Of a stretch of 64,000 nt of DNA, positions 49,226-59,479 are shown one piece after another. Position 1 is the first letter of the stretch, and each line of letters begins with the position of its first letter. The position numbers were made by a program, and so were the translations under genes. Source of the stretch: Bradyrhizobium canariense (GTDB lineage: Bacteria; Pseudomonadota; Alphaproteobacteria; Rhizobiales; Xanthobacteraceae); NCBI RefSeq assembly GCF_019402665.1, contig NZ_VSST01000025.1, forward strand, positions 1-64,000, read 5' to 3'. Under the pieces are notes generated by a model, which made no database searches, had not been told where the DNA came from, and worked only from the letters and a program-made list of their open reading frames with translations.

Positions 49226-50524
49226 TTGCCATCGATTGAACCTGAGCTTCGTCTTGCCCTGAACCTACATGGCGCAGGGGGGCATGCAGCAGCTTGGCGG
49301 TGGCCTGGAAACCCTCCGGGGGCATTCTATGACATCGAACATTACGTACGAGCCGCAAAGGTCGCCGAACGGGGGAAGCTCGACGCGGTTTTCCTTGCCG
49401 ACACGCCAGCGCTTAATCTGGCAATCGACAAACATCCCCCGCTCAATGGTATCGAACCGACGATTACGCTTGCCAGCATTGCACGAGAAACAAAATTTGT
49501 CGGCCTGATCGGCTCGGCATCTACCACCTACAACGAACCATATAACCTGGCGCGCCGATTTCAATCGCTTGACGTCGTCAGTGGCGGCCGTGCGGCCTGG
49601 AACGCCGTCACGACATCCAATGTCTATACGGCCAAAAGCTTTGGCGGCAGCGAGCTATCCCGTGATGACCGTTATTGCCGCGCCGAAGAATTCGTAGAGG
49701 CCGTGCGAACCCTCTGGCATAGCTGGGGGGAGGGCGCTCTTGTCCTGGATCAGGTGTCAGGGCGGTTCGGCGATCCGAGCCGATTGCAGACGACGAGGCA
49801 TGCCGGCAAGTTCTTCGACATCAGCGGCCCGCTGACACATCCGGGCTCGAGACAGGGACGGCCCGTCATTTTCCAGGCCGGCGGATCGGATCAGGGGCTT
49901 CAGTTTGCGGCCCGAAGTGCCGATGCAGTGTTCTCATCGACAGGCAATTTGGAGATCGCCTTAAGCGAGGCCGAGCGCCTACGGTCGTTTGCTTCTCAAC
50001 ACGGACGCCGGGCGCCGCTAATCCTGCCCGGCATCGTCACTTTCATCGGCGGGACCGAAGAGGAAGCAATCGAGCGCAAGGTGAAGCTTGACAACCTTAT
50101 CAACTTTGACGTCGCCCTTCATTCGCTGGCCATGCGTTTCGGTATTCCTGCCGAACGCCTGAAGATCGACGAGCCCATCCACCTCAACTTACTGCCGCGA
50201 CATGCGGATCCGGTTTTTTCCGTCGGCCAGCATCGTACTGTCGAAGCGCTCGTGCGCTCCGGCAAAACCGTCCGCGAGATCATCGTAGAGGCGCCTGCTT
50301 ACGGTCACCGAGTGCTCGTTGGATCGCCGGAACAGATTGCTGCTTCCCTCGAAGAGTGGTTCCGGGTTGGCGCAGTGGACGGGTTCAACGTCATACCGGA
50401 TGTTCTGTCCGACGGCACTCCTGCGTTCGCCGATCATGTTGTTCCCGTTCTCCAGCGGCGCGGCCTGTTCCGCTCTGATTATCGAGGCGAGACGCTGCGT
50501 GAGCATCTGGGCATTCCACTGTAG
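49226..50524 (+). CDS. NtaA/SnaA/DszA-type FMNH2-dependent monooxygenase
   Basis: A 432-residue TIM-barrel luciferase-like flavin monooxygenase of the NtaA-type subgroup. Motifs are LRLALNLHGAGGHAAAWRWP near the N-terminus, KLDAVFLADTPALN, FQSLDVVSGGRAAWNAVTTS, and GRPVIFQAGGSDQGLQFAAR. The usual length is about 440. It likely needs a separate flavin reductase. The start is TTG at 49226 preceded by GGGGGCGCAG, because no ATG is available and the N-terminal family motif begins a few residues later. It is followed by a complete ABC importer with a 65-base gap, suggesting the imported compound, perhaps a sulfur- or nitrogen-containing organic molecule, is oxidised here. Confidence 0.9.
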   Translation: MPSIEPELRLALNLHGAGGHAAAWRWPGNPPGAFYDIEHYVRAAKVAERGKLDAVFLADTPALNLAIDKHPPLNGIEPTITLASIARETKFVGLIGSASTTYNEPYNLARRFQSLDVVSGGRAAWNAVTTSNVYTAKSFGGSELSRDDRYCRAEEFVEAVRTLWHSWGEGALVLDQVSGRFGDPSRLQTTRHAGKFFDISGPLTHPGSRQGRPVIFQAGGSDQGLQFAARSADAVFSSTGNLEIALSEAERLRSFASQHGRRAPLILPGIVTFIGGTEEEAIERKVKLDNLINFDVALHSLAMRFGIPAERLKIDEPIHLNLLPRHADPVFSVGQHRTVEALVRSGKTVREIIVEAPAYGHRVLVGSPEQIAASLEEWFRVGAVDGFNVIPDVLSDGTPAFADHVVPVLQRRGLFRSDYRGETLREHLGIPL

Positions 50525-50589
50525 GGTGAGCGCGCCGCACAGGTCTCCGCCGCCTGAGTTTTTCTCCTGTACCTTATTCGGAGCTCATC

Positions 50590-52278
50590 ATGTCTAAGTT
50601 GGCTGCCGTTCATTCGGCGCTTCTCTTGAAAAAGCTGAACCGTCGTCTGAAGTCTCACGCCGCAATCATCGCCATCGCGGTTTCGGGCCTTTCGATAGCG
50701 AGTGCAATGCAGACCGAAGACGCCTCCGCTGGCAAGTCGCAATCGGGCGTGATTATCCGATACGGACACTTCCAGGAGCCGCCATGCCTTTATGGTGGTT
50801 GGGTGCAGCAGTGGTACCTTCAGCGTCAATTTAGCGACAATCTGGTTGCTAGGGCTGAAGACGGAACGATCCTGCCTTGGCTTGCGACCGCGTGGACCGT
50901 CTCCGACGATCGCAAAAAGTACACCTTCCAGATTAAGCCCGATGTAAAATTCACAGACGGGACGGTTCTGGACGCCCAGGCGATTGTCGACAATATTAAT
51001 GGATGGCTGAGCGACAATGCGGAGCTCCAGAATCCCACCGCCGGTCCTTATCTCAGGAGCCTCTTCGAATCCGCGGCGGCGACCGGCCCGCTGACGCTCA
51101 AGATTACGTTGAAGACGCCCTTCGAGCCGCTGCTGAATGTCTTTGCGCAGTCGTCGCAAGGCATCTTATCACCAACGGCGCTTAAGCGTGGCAAGGCCGT
51201 GAACTGCGAAAGCCCGATTGGTTCTGGTGCGTTCATTGTAGAAAAATGGAACCGCGGCAAGAACGTCATATTCCGTCGTAACCCTAACTATAATTCGGCA
51301 CCGGCCAATGCCAAGCATCAAGGCCCAGCATATGTCGAAGGAATTGAGTGGCGTTTTCTCGCTGATCCCACGATACGCTACGGCTCACTCCTCACCGGCG
51401 AATCCGACGTTGTCTATCACATCCCGGCCGTAAACTGGCAGGACGCCAATTCCCGGTTCAAGGTCGTGCGCCACATCACGGGTGGAACGCCGCTTCGGCT
51501 TGCGTTGTTCTCGGCGCGGCCGCCTTTCGACGACATGCGTGTTCGACAGGCTTTTGCTTATGCCTCCGACCGAAGTGCTGCCGTTCAAGCGGCGTTCCTC
51601 GGCTCTCTGCCCTATGAGGGCAATTTTTCTTTAAGCCAAAGCTCGCCGGAATATATCAGGGAGCTGTCAAAGTCCTATTCCTATGACGTCGATAAGGCGA
51701 ACAAGCTCCTCGATAAGGCCGGATGGACAGAGCGCGATGCAAACGGCATTCGCAGCAAGAACGGCAACCCGCTTATCATACGCATCACCTACACCAACGC
51801 CTTCTCGCCTCCGGACGGCGATCAGGTCCTGCAGATCATCCAGCAGCAAGCGAAGGCTGCAGGGTTCGATGTACGGCTCCAGCCGACGAACCAGGCCGAT
51901 TTCTGGGCAGGAAAGAATCTCGGCCCAAACGACTATGAAGTGCTTCCACTGTATTGGGTTGCGCCGGGCGCTGAGATCTATCGCATTTCGTACAAGCCTG
52001 ACCTGAATGGTGTGCGCAACCCCTTCAACCCGTCCCGCTATCAGGATTTGACCTTGTGGGACATCATCCAGAAGGCTGAACAGGTCGCTGAAAAGCCGGA
52101 ACGCATCGCGCTTTATCAGCAGGCGGAACGCCGGATCGTCGAGAACGCACCGTCCCTGAGTTACACGGTTTTGGACGTCACCCTCGCTTCTGCCGATAAC
52201 GTTAAGGACATCTGGCTCGACGGTGGGTCGGTGGGCGAGCCGGTTTTCTCGGACGCATATTTCACCGATAAGAAATGA
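50590..52278 (+). CDS. ABC transporter periplasmic binding protein, DppA/OppA family
   Basis: A 562-residue family-5 solute-binding protein. The N-terminus has a basic stretch then a hydrophobic helix (AAIIAIAVSGLSIASAM) and probable cleavage near residue 45. Family motifs include WLATAWTVSDDRKKYTFQIK (the LAxSWxxSxDgxxYtFxLr signature) and VKFTDGTVLDAQAIVDNING. This lobe architecture binds peptides, nickel chelates or other oligomers. The stop overlaps the permease start by ATGA. It lies directly after the flavin monooxygenase gene, so the ligand is probably that enzyme's substrate or precursor. Confidence 0.93.
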   Translation: MSKLAAVHSALLLKKLNRRLKSHAAIIAIAVSGLSIASAMQTEDASAGKSQSGVIIRYGHFQEPPCLYGGWVQQWYLQRQFSDNLVARAEDGTILPWLATAWTVSDDRKKYTFQIKPDVKFTDGTVLDAQAIVDNINGWLSDNAELQNPTAGPYLRSLFESAAATGPLTLKITLKTPFEPLLNVFAQSSQGILSPTALKRGKAVNCESPIGSGAFIVEKWNRGKNVIFRRNPNYNSAPANAKHQGPAYVEGIEWRFLADPTIRYGSLLTGESDVVYHIPAVNWQDANSRFKVVRHITGGTPLRLALFSARPPFDDMRVRQAFAYASDRSAAVQAAFLGSLPYEGNFSLSQSSPEYIRELSKSYSYDVDKANKLLDKAGWTERDANGIRSKNGNPLIIRITYTNAFSPPDGDQVLQIIQQQAKAAGFDVRLQPTNQADFWAGKNLGPNDYEVLPLYWVAPGAEIYRISYKPDLNGVRNPFNPSRYQDLTLWDIIQKAEQVAEKPERIALYQQAERRIVENAPSLSYTVLDVTLASADNVKDIWLDGGSVGEPVFSDAYFTDKK

Positions 52279-53237
52279 ATGCGACGAAGACGATAGGCGA
52301 TCGAAGCTTGTGGCTTGTGCGCCGGCTCTTGTCCGGCTTGATCGTGGTCTGGGCCGCGGCGACATTCACGTTCTTCATGCAGTTTCTGATGCCTGGAGAA
52401 CGCGCACAGATCATCTTCAATGCAAATAGCGGAAACATCGGAGAGATTCCTCCGGACCAACTGCTCGCAATCAACGCCAAATATGGCTTTGATCAGCCCG
52501 TCATCGCGCAATATGGAAACTATATATGGGATGTGATGCACGGAGACCTTGGGCAGTCTTACGTTCAATATCAACCTGTCACCGAGTTGATTGCGCATCA
52601 GATCGGACCTACGATTGCGCTCGCTTTCGCTGCGATGTTGACAGCATGGATCATCACCATCACAACCACGGTTCTTTTCGCCGGGCGCGACAACATATGG
52701 TCCAAGGCGATTGGTGGGTTTCAGGTCTTCTTAGCAACCCTGCCGCCCTATTGGCTGGCGACAATCCTGCTGGTTGTTTTCGCGATACAGCTTCGTTTGT
52801 TTCCTGTCGTGGGCGGCAACACCGTCATGGGCCTCGTTCTGCCAACGATGGCCTTGGCTTTGGAAATCTACGGCTTCCTAGGTCAAGCGGTTCTGCGTGA
52901 ATTCACGCGGGTTCTTGAACAGCCTTTTATCACCTCGTCGAGAATGCGCGGTACGGGAGATTTCAGCGTCCGGTTACGTCACGGCCTGCGCAATGCCGCC
53001 TTGCCTGGTATTACCCTTTCGGGCTGGATAATAGGCAAGCTGCTATCCGGCGCGGTACTGATCGAAGCGGTCTTCGGCCGTCAGGGGCTGGGCGGCGTCC
53101 TTGTCGCTGCGACGTCCTCACGCGATGTCCCCGTCGTGTCAGGGGTGATTTTGGTTTCAGCTGCGCTGTTTGTCGCTGCCAGCCTCATCGTGGACCTCAC
53201 GTATCAGCTCATCGATCCGAGGATAAAAGCGGCATGA
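52275..53237 (+). CDS. ABC transporter permease, DppB type
   Basis: A 320-residue inner-membrane permease of the OppB/DppB family. The N-terminal helix is followed by the periplasmic loop MPGERAQIIFNAN and GFDQPVIAQYGNYIWDVMHG, then five helices. The EAA cytoplasmic loop reads FITSSRMRGTGDFSVRLRHG, contacting the ATPase. It overlaps the binding-protein stop by four bases, and its own stop overlaps the next permease, so the complex is stoichiometrically coupled. The ligand is unknown but shared with the binding protein. Confidence 0.93.
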   Translation: MNATKTIGDRSLWLVRRLLSGLIVVWAAATFTFFMQFLMPGERAQIIFNANSGNIGEIPPDQLLAINAKYGFDQPVIAQYGNYIWDVMHGDLGQSYVQYQPVTELIAHQIGPTIALAFAAMLTAWIITITTTVLFAGRDNIWSKAIGGFQVFLATLPPYWLATILLVVFAIQLRLFPVVGGNTVMGLVLPTMALALEIYGFLGQAVLREFTRVLEQPFITSSRMRGTGDFSVRLRHGLRNAALPGITLSGWIIGKLLSGAVLIEAVFGRQGLGGVLVAATSSRDVPVVSGVILVSAALFVAASLIVDLTYQLIDPRIKAA

Positions 53238-54115
53238 CTTACGCCACTACCTCCGCCGGAAATGAAAAAGCGTTCGTAACTGCGAGAGTGCTGACGGCCG
53301 CTCGTACTTTTCCGGTGCTGGTCTATATCGCGACCGCCTTCATCGCGTTCTTCTTCATCGCAGCGGTCGAGCAGAAACTGCTTCAGACGCATGACCCATT
53401 GGCGCTGGATTTAATGTCACCGCTCCAAGCCCCGTCAAGGGCCCATTGGCTGGGGACGGACCAGTCCGGACGAGATCTCTATTCCCGGATCGTGGCGGGG
53501 ACGGGTCAGTCTCTTTCGATTGGACTGGGGGCGACTGCACTCAGCCTGACCGTCGCGCTCATCCTTGGTGTCACGGCGGGCCTGTCTGGCGGCTGGATCG
53601 ACAATGTGCTCAGCCGGTTCTTCGATGTCCTATTCGCCCTTCCCACTCTGTTCCTTGCGCTTCTCTTCGTTTCGTTGTTTGGCACGACGGTCTCGACGCT
53701 CATTGTCGCTGTCGGCATTGGAACATCACCCGGCTATGCGCGAATGGTGAGGGTGCAGGTTCTGAGCGTCAAAGCGACGGGTTATGTTGAGGCGGCAAAG
53801 GTGTTGGGCCACTCGCCCCAGCGCATCCTGTTCAACCATATCCTCCCCAACGCAATCGGCCCACTTGCGACAATGTTCACGCTCGGTATCGGGCAAGCCA
53901 TCATTTGGGCATCCGGCCTTTCGTTTCTTGGGTTGGGAGTCGCGCCCCCGTCATCAGAATGGGGCGCACTGCTCAACGCCGGCCGCAACTACGTGATCTA
54001 TGCATGGTGGCTCGAGATCATGCCTGGCATCGCTATCGCTATATTCGCACTCTCAGTCACTGTCATTGGACAGTACGTGCAGCAACGCCTCGAAGGAAGG
54101 ATTGATCTTCCATGA
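53234..54115 (+). CDS. ABC transporter permease, DppC type
   Basis: A 293-residue second permease (OppC/DppC family). It starts with a short cytoplasmic tail and a long first helix. The signature HWLGTDQSGRDLYSRIVAGT is the conserved start of DppC-type proteins, with ATALSLTVALILGVTAGLSGG nearby. The EAA loop is GYVEAAKVLGHSPQRILFNH, and NAIGPLATM follows. It forms a heterodimer with the preceding permease. The start ATG 53234 overlaps the DppB stop, and the stop overlaps the ATPase start at 54112. Confidence 0.94.
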   Translation: MTYATTSAGNEKAFVTARVLTAARTFPVLVYIATAFIAFFFIAAVEQKLLQTHDPLALDLMSPLQAPSRAHWLGTDQSGRDLYSRIVAGTGQSLSIGLGATALSLTVALILGVTAGLSGGWIDNVLSRFFDVLFALPTLFLALLFVSLFGTTVSTLIVAVGIGTSPGYARMVRVQVLSVKATGYVEAAKVLGHSPQRILFNHILPNAIGPLATMFTLGIGQAIIWASGLSFLGLGVAPPSSEWGALLNAGRNYVIYAWWLEIMPGIAIAIFALSVTVIGQYVQQRLEGRIDLP

Positions 54116-55845
54116 ACGTGACCTATTCCGCAGCCTTGTTCCGACAAAATGCCACGCATCTCCCGGTCAGCGATCCGTTGCTCACGGTAGAGAACCTGGA
54201 CGTTTCCTTCGGGCCGGCGCATGCGCGGCGGGCTGTGGTGAAGGGAGTCTCTTTCACGGTTGAAGAAGGCCGGTGCATCGCCATTGTCGGCGAATCGGGA
54301 TCGGGCAAGAGCGTTACGGCTCGGACATTGGTGGGCCTTACCGGTCCGCGCTCTCATGTCCAAGCTGACCGTCTGACTTTTCAAGGGATGGACATCGGTC
54401 GCTTGGGTGACAAGAAATGGAGGGCTTTGCGCGGCAAGCGCATCGGCTTCGTGCTGCAGGATGCGCTGGTGTCGCTCGATCCGCTAAGACCAATTGGCAA
54501 GGAGATCGGCGAAACGCTGCTGGCTCACCGTGCAATCAGAACACGCGCGGAATTGACAGAACGGGTGCTTGACCTTCTGAAACTCGTGGGCGTGCCCGAG
54601 CCGGCGGTCAAGGCGCGGCAACTTCCTCATGAGCTGTCGGGGGGGCAGCGGCAACGAGCCTTGATCGCGACGGCAATAGCTCTCGATCCGGCTCTTTTGG
54701 TCGCAGACGAGCCCACGACGGCACTGGACGTCACAATCCAGGCTCAAATCCTGAATCTGCTCAGCGAAACCCGCGAACGCGGCAAGGCCATGATCCTTAT
54801 TAGCCACAACCTTGCCGTGGTATCGCAGATGGCTGACGATGTCATAGTGATGCGTCACGGCGAAATCGTCGAGCGCGGCTCATCAGAACAGATTTTTGGC
54901 GATCCGAGACATGAGTATACGAAATGCCTTCTTAAGGCTATCCCATCCGTCCGGTCACGAGGAAAACGTCTTTCGTCCTCATCGGCGCCGCGCTTCATCT
55001 CCGCTGAAGGGGAAAACATAAAAGGGCTGACTCAATCGGACATCGCACGGCCCGGTAGGCCGCTGCTTGAGGCGGAACGGCTCGTCAAGCGCTTTCGTGG
55101 ACCTGACGGTCGGCTGCGTACCGTTGTCAATGACGTCTCGTTTAGCCTCGGGTACGGAGAGACGCTTGGCATCGTTGGCGAGTCAGGGTCGGGGAAAACG
55201 ACCGTGGCGCGTATGGCACTCGCGCTCGAGATCCCGGACGAAGGAGAGGTGACATTCGAAGGCGCACCGTGGACTTCGGCGACTGAAAAAGAGCGCTGTC
55301 TCCGGCGATCGAGTATCTCGGTGATCTATCAGGACCCTCTCAGCTCATTTGATCCGCGCTGGACGATCGAGCGCATCGTCGATGACGCCTTGACTAAACG
55401 CGACGGAGGATCTTCCCTCGACCGAGCCAGTCGACAATCCGAGGTCAGCGAGTTGCTTGATCTTGTGGGGCTGTCGCCTGCGTTCAGGACCAGGCGCCCG
55501 CTCGAACTGTCAGGCGGCCAACGCCAACGAGTTGCGATTGCCCGCGCGCTTGCTCCTCGCCCGAAGATCATCGTATGTGACGAACCGGTCTCGGCACTGG
55601 ATGTCTCAATCCAGGCGCAAATCCTCGATCTGCTTGGCGACCTGAAGTCGCATTTGGGTGTCAGCTATCTCTTTATCTCGCACGATCTTGGCGTCGTGCA
55701 CCACCTTAGCGATCGTGTTCTTGTCATGAATCATGGGGACGCCGTCGAAGCAGGCGGAGCAGACGACGTATTTCTACAACCTCGGCAACCTTATACGAGG
55801 AGGCTGGTCGCGGCCGTTCCGCGATTTCACTTCCAGGCTGCGTAG
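54112..55845 (+). CDS. Fused double ATPase of the peptide-type ABC importer (DppDF fusion)
   Basis: A 577-residue protein with two ATP-binding cassettes in tandem, as in GsiA. Domain 1: Walker A GESGSGKS at 60-67, ABC signature [13 protein letters not shown], Walker [15 protein letters not shown]. Domain 2: Walker A GESGSGKT at 356-363, signature [13 protein letters not shown], Walker [15 protein letters not shown]. Each cassette is followed by its H-loop histidine ([19 protein letters not shown]). It energises the two permeases encoded upstream. The operon ends here and looks intact, in contrast to surrounding debris. Confidence 0.95.
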   Translation: MNVTYSAALFRQNATHLPVSDPLLTVENLDVSFGPAHARRAVVKGVSFTVEEGRCIAIVGESGSGKSVTARTLVGLTGPRSHVQADRLTFQGMDIGRLGDKKWRALRGKRIGFVLQDALVSLDPLRPIGKEIGETLLAHRAIRTRAELTERVLDLLKLVGVPEPAVKARQLPHELSGGQRQRALIATAIALDPALLVADEPTTALDVTIQAQILNLLSETRERGKAMILISHNLAVVSQMADDVIVMRHGEIVERGSSEQIFGDPRHEYTKCLLKAIPSVRSRGKRLSSSSAPRFISAEGENIKGLTQSDIARPGRPLLEAERLVKRFRGPDGRLRTVVNDVSFSLGYGETLGIVGESGSGKTTVARMALALEIPDEGEVTFEGAPWTSATEKERCLRRSSISVIYQDPLSSFDPRWTIERIVDDALTKRDGGSSLDRASRQSEVSELLDLVGLSPAFRTRRPLELSGGQRQRVAIARALAPRPKIIVCDEPVSALDVSIQAQILDLLGDLKSHLGVSYLFISHDLGVVHHLSDRVLVMNHGDAVEAGGADDVFLQPRQPYTRRLVAAVPRFHFQAA

Positions 55846-55974
55846 AAGCAACTAAAGCTCTAGCACCGGGACGAGGCGCACGCTTTGCGACGTTAAGCGT
55901 CATCACCCCGTGCCCGCCAACGATGCCGAAGACGGATCGGTCATCTATACTCCCGTCGAGAATCCCATGCGACC

Positions 55975-57261
55975 ATGGTGCTCAAAGCAGGTAACGGTGG
56001 TGCTTTTCGTGTGGTTCGGCTACAAGTGATGGTCGTGGAGCGCAGCCAGTGGCAACTTAAGCACTGGCGTCGGACGGCACGGCTCGAACACATCGTCCAT
56101 CACCTGGGGTTGGCGCTCGGCGGCCGGCCGGCAGCCAGCTTCGCCAAGCGGCTCATGCTGCCTGTCAGCAACGATACCTTGCTGCGGGTGGTCCGCCGGC
56201 GGACGGCGATGCCGACGGATCCATTGCTTGTTGTGGGTCTCCATGACTGGGCGTTCCGGAGAAACCGTCGGTACGGGACCATCGTGTGCGATTTGGAGCG
56301 TCGGCGGATCGTTGCCTTGCTGCCCGACCGAGAAACGGCGACCGTTCAGGCGTGGCTGTCGAAGCACCCGGGCATCAACATTGTGTCGCGAGATCGCGGT
56401 GGTGGATATGGCGAGGCAGCAGCCAAGGCGCTGCCGCCCGCCATCCAGGTCGCCGACCGCTGGCATCTGATGGAAAACGCGAGCGCGGCCTTCCTTGATG
56501 CGGTGCGCCGCTCCATAAGCAAAATCCGAACCGCAATGGGGGCGACGACGATCGATCTTAAACTGCTGACCTGCGCGGAAAAGCTTCGCTATCAGGGCTA
56601 TCTGCGGCGCCAGGACAGCCATGCCGCAATCGCGGCTCTTGTCAGCGACGGTGTGCCGCTCAAGGAGATCGTCCGCCGCACAGGACATAGTCGCAATCTG
56701 GTTCGCCAAATTAGCCGCCGCGGCGGTACGGATATTTTCCGCACCCGTCAAAGCACCCGGGATGGGTACCTGTCGTTTCTGGACACGCAGTGGTCAAGCG
56801 GCTGTCGCAACGGTGCCGCACTCTGGCGCCGTTTGAGAGGGCAAGGCTTTAAGGGATCACTGCGCGTGGTGGGGGAATGGGCCACGCGACGGCGACGCGC
56901 CGAGACTATCAGCCGTCAACAATTGCAGAAGGTCCCCGCTGCCAGGACGATAGCGCAGTTGATGACGACGAAGCGCGACCACCTAACCAAGGCCGAGACC
57001 GTCACGGTTGCCGCTATTGAACAAAGCGTTCCTATGCTGGCCGATGCCCACGCTCTCGTTGGCCGCTTCCACGCGATGGTCCGAAAGAGGGCCGAGGTCG
57101 AGCTCGAATCTTGGATAGATGAATCCAAGCGGAGCCTCATTGGCTCATTCGCGAATGGCATCGCCAACGATAAGTGCGCGGTGCACGCGGCAACCACGCA
57201 ACCATGCTCCAATGGCCAAGTGGAAGCTCAGATCACCAAGCTCAAGCTGGTCAAACGCTAG
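55975..57261 (+). mobile_element. ISL3-family transposase, N-terminally truncated
   Basis: 428 residues from ATG 55975, covering the helix-turn-helix and DDE domain: LVVGLHDWAFRRNRRYGTIV (first aspartate), DLERRRIVALLPDRETATVQ, VSRDRGGGYGEAAAKALPPA (second aspartate), QVADRWHLMENASAAF, and the C-terminal NGIANDKCAVHAATTQPCSN and GQVEAQITKLKLVKR with the last catalytic glutamate. The usual N-terminal zinc-finger part is missing, since intact family members are about 500 residues. It may still belong to a defective element adjacent to the ABC operon. Terminal repeats were not identified. Confidence 0.82.
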
Positions 57262-57429
57262 ATGTACGGGCGCGCTAAGCTCGATCTCCTTCAAGCGAGA
57301 CTGATTGGCGCGCCATAAAAACAAACACGATCATCGAATATGCGTCAGAGCCCCGATTGGATGCCGATCACCCCGAAAACGGGGTCCTTATTCCATGCCG
57401 AAACACAATCCATGAGCATATCTGGCAGC

Positions 57430-57720
57430 AAGAGAGCAAATTCGACGACGAGGTCCGCCGATTGGCGAAGTCGGACGAGACGACGCGTCGCCTGATGACG
57501 TTCCTGGTGTCGGGGTAGTGACCGCCTTAACGTTCCGCCTTACGATCGACGACCCGTCCCGCTTCCGATCGGCCTCGACAGTTGGCGCCTATCTCGGCCT
57601 CACACCTCGGCGCACCAACCGGGTGAAAGTGACACTATGGCAGGCCGCTCTGACGCGCGTACTTTTGGTAGAGATCGGCTATGATAGCTTCATCGACTGC
57701 ACTTCCCCGTTTGAGGGGTC
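57430..57720 (+). pseudogene. IS110-family transposase C-terminal remnant
   Basis: The first frame ends [15 protein letters not shown] with a stop at 57516-57518. The next frame reads [20 protein letters not shown] and [12 protein letters not shown], the conserved C-terminal helix-hairpin-helix and serine region of IS110 transposases. It is broken at the junction and lost afterwards. It belongs to a different IS110 subtype from the intact copy at 43401. Confidence 0.75.
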
Positions 57721-57901
57721 GATGACGTCGAGTGTTCGAGCATGGTTGTCCCCTTTTGGATGGTTGGGGGAACCACGCTAACGCCGTCAGTTATGTTGAG
57801 TAGGAACGGTCGAAGCGGCTGTTAATAGCGGGGAGATCGATACGGCTTCACACAACTGTGTGCTCCACATAAGTCCAGTCACGTTGAGCTCAACGTGACT
57901 T

Positions 57902-58165
57902 GACGATTGGGGATTGTCAGTGCTCACCGCCGCCGAACGGCGCGACCTACTGGAAGTCCTCGAGGGCCGCCATGTCCGCGCCTCCACCATCGTAACCAGC
58001 CAACTCCCCGTGGACACATGGCACGAAGTTATCGGAGACCCAACCTACGCCGACGCCGTCCTCGATCGCCTCGTCCACAACGCTCACCGCCTCCAGCTTG
58101 TCGGCGAAAGCGTGCGAAAACGCAACGCCAAAACCATCGCCCTTGACGAGCAGTCAGAACGCTGA
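57902..58165 (+). pseudogene. IS21-family IstB C-terminal remnant
   Basis: DDWGLSVLTAAERRDLLEVL continues to RASTIVTSQLPVDTWHEVIG, ADAVLDRLVHNAHRLQLVGE and SVRKRN. This is the C-terminal half of the IstB AAA+ transposition helper, after the Walker B region. The Walker A half is absent. The partner IstA fragment lies 24 kb to the left, so the two need not come from one copy. Confidence 0.85.
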
Positions 58166-58524
58166 CTCTATCACCGCCTCGGCCGGAGCGGGCGGCTCAC
58201 AATCCTCTGAAGTCGGCGCTCATGATCGCGCGAAAACACTGCTCACCATCAGTGAAATATGCACTGTAATCATGCAATAGCCAACCTCTGCAAGGCGGCC
58301 GCCCTCGGATGGGTACGCCGGAGCGATACAATGGCGTACCCGATACGTTTCGACATGAGGCCTCCACGTTCGTGCTGGGCGGCTTGTCCGTCAACCTGTC
58401 TCAGACGTTCGGTTCGGGCGGCAAACCGCTATTGGCCGGCCATCCATACCTTTGTAATTATGGAGGCCTGCACTCTGGATGCTTGGAGCAGCTCGCTCTA
58501 CGAACTGACGTGTGTTGCCCTGTC
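58166..58524. other. Intergenic, no recognised gene
   Basis: Plus-strand ORF 58309-58638 overlaps the YggS pseudogene antisense and has no motif. Nothing else is seen. Confidence 0.4.
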
Positions 58525-59186
58525 TTAACTCGAAACGTGACCTGCTCTTCGAGCAAAGATGCCAGAACCTACGCGCACATGCGTCGCCCCATACTGGATT
58601 GCAATTTCGAAATCTGCACTCATTCCCATCGAGAGTAGCTTCAGATGATCCACTTCGGCAGTGACGCGGAAAGGCATCTGCGGCTCCTCCTTGAGGGGTG
58701 GCATGCACATCAAGCCGGAGATCGGCAGTCCGTACTCGCTTCTGCAGCGCGCTATAAAGTCATCCGCGCCATCCGGAGCTATTCCCCCCTTCTGCGGCTC
58801 CTTGCCGCTGTTCAACTGCACAAACAGCCTTGGCCGATGACACTGCTTCGACCACACCTTGACGAGAGCTTCACATAGGCTAGGACGGTCTGAGTGAATC
58901 GCTTGAAAGAGCCCCACGGCCTCCTTCGCCTTATTCGACTGCAGAGGCCCCCGATGAGATGAAGATTCACACTCGGACAGCTTTCCAGTAGGGAGCGCCA
59001 CTTCCCTTTCGCCTCCTGAACCCGATTCTCCCCGAAAACATTGTGGCCAAGCGCCAAGACGGGACGAACGTATTCGGCGGAAACCGTCTTGGATACTGCG
59101 ATCAGCGTGACCAACGTCCGCTCGCGGCGCGCTCTTTTGCAGGCCACTGTGATCTTTTGATCCACCTCATCGAAGTGCGCTTCCAT
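58525..59186 (-). pseudogene. YggS/PROSC-family PLP-binding protein, frameshifted
   Basis: From ATG 59186 the first frame reads LVTLIAVSKTVSAEYVRPVL (AVSK carries the PLP lysine), NVFGENRVQEAKGKW and VNLHLIG. At a run of five G on the coding strand (58948-58952) the frame shifts and continues GPLQSNKAKEAVGLF, LFVQLNSGKEPQKGG, GLMCMPPL and LSMGMSADFEIAIQYGATHV, then RVGSGIFARR to the stop at 58525. All family motifs are present over the two frames (about 220 residues). YggS proteins manage free PLP and branched-chain amino-acid and pantothenate balance. It is probably the last gene of the minus-strand cluster. It is inactive unless the indel is an error. Confidence 0.82.
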
Positions 59187-59213
59187 CTGACCGGATCATT
59201 CATACAGCTCATG

Positions 59214-59417
59214 TCAAACCGGCTCCCATCCGCGCGGCGGCTGCGGCTTCAAGTCCAGGCTCTCCCTGCGAACTCCCCCGACTGACAATCCTTGCACCGA
59301 CGACGCGACCGTTTCGCCGGAACCCCGAACAACTAATTCGGCATGATTCACCGCTTGAAAGCGCCTCGCTCTGCCATTTTTGATCGCCCATGGGCATGTA
59401 CCAAGAGCTTTTTGCAT
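59214..59417 (-). CDS. Uncertain small ORF between PanC-like and YggS genes
   Basis: A 67-residue ORF (MQKALGTCPWAIKNGRARRF, later VNHAELVVRGSGETVASSVQ, ending PRGWEPV). No recognised family. The roughly 290-base gap between PanC-like and YggS genes is larger than the other spacings in this cluster, so it could be a small gene or a remnant. Confidence 0.25.
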   Translation of the reverse strand: MQKALGTCPWAIKNGRARRFQAVNHAELVVRGSGETVASSVQGLSVGGVRRESLDLKPQPPRGWEPV

Positions 59418-59479
59418 GAGTTCGTGAGCCGACGAGGTCGATCCGGTCCGTCCCTTGATTGTGCATAGTCGTTAAACCC

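Noticed and set aside
58309..58638. Plus-strand ORF 109 codons
   Set aside because: Overlaps the YggS-like pseudogene antisense and shows no known motif. Probably random.
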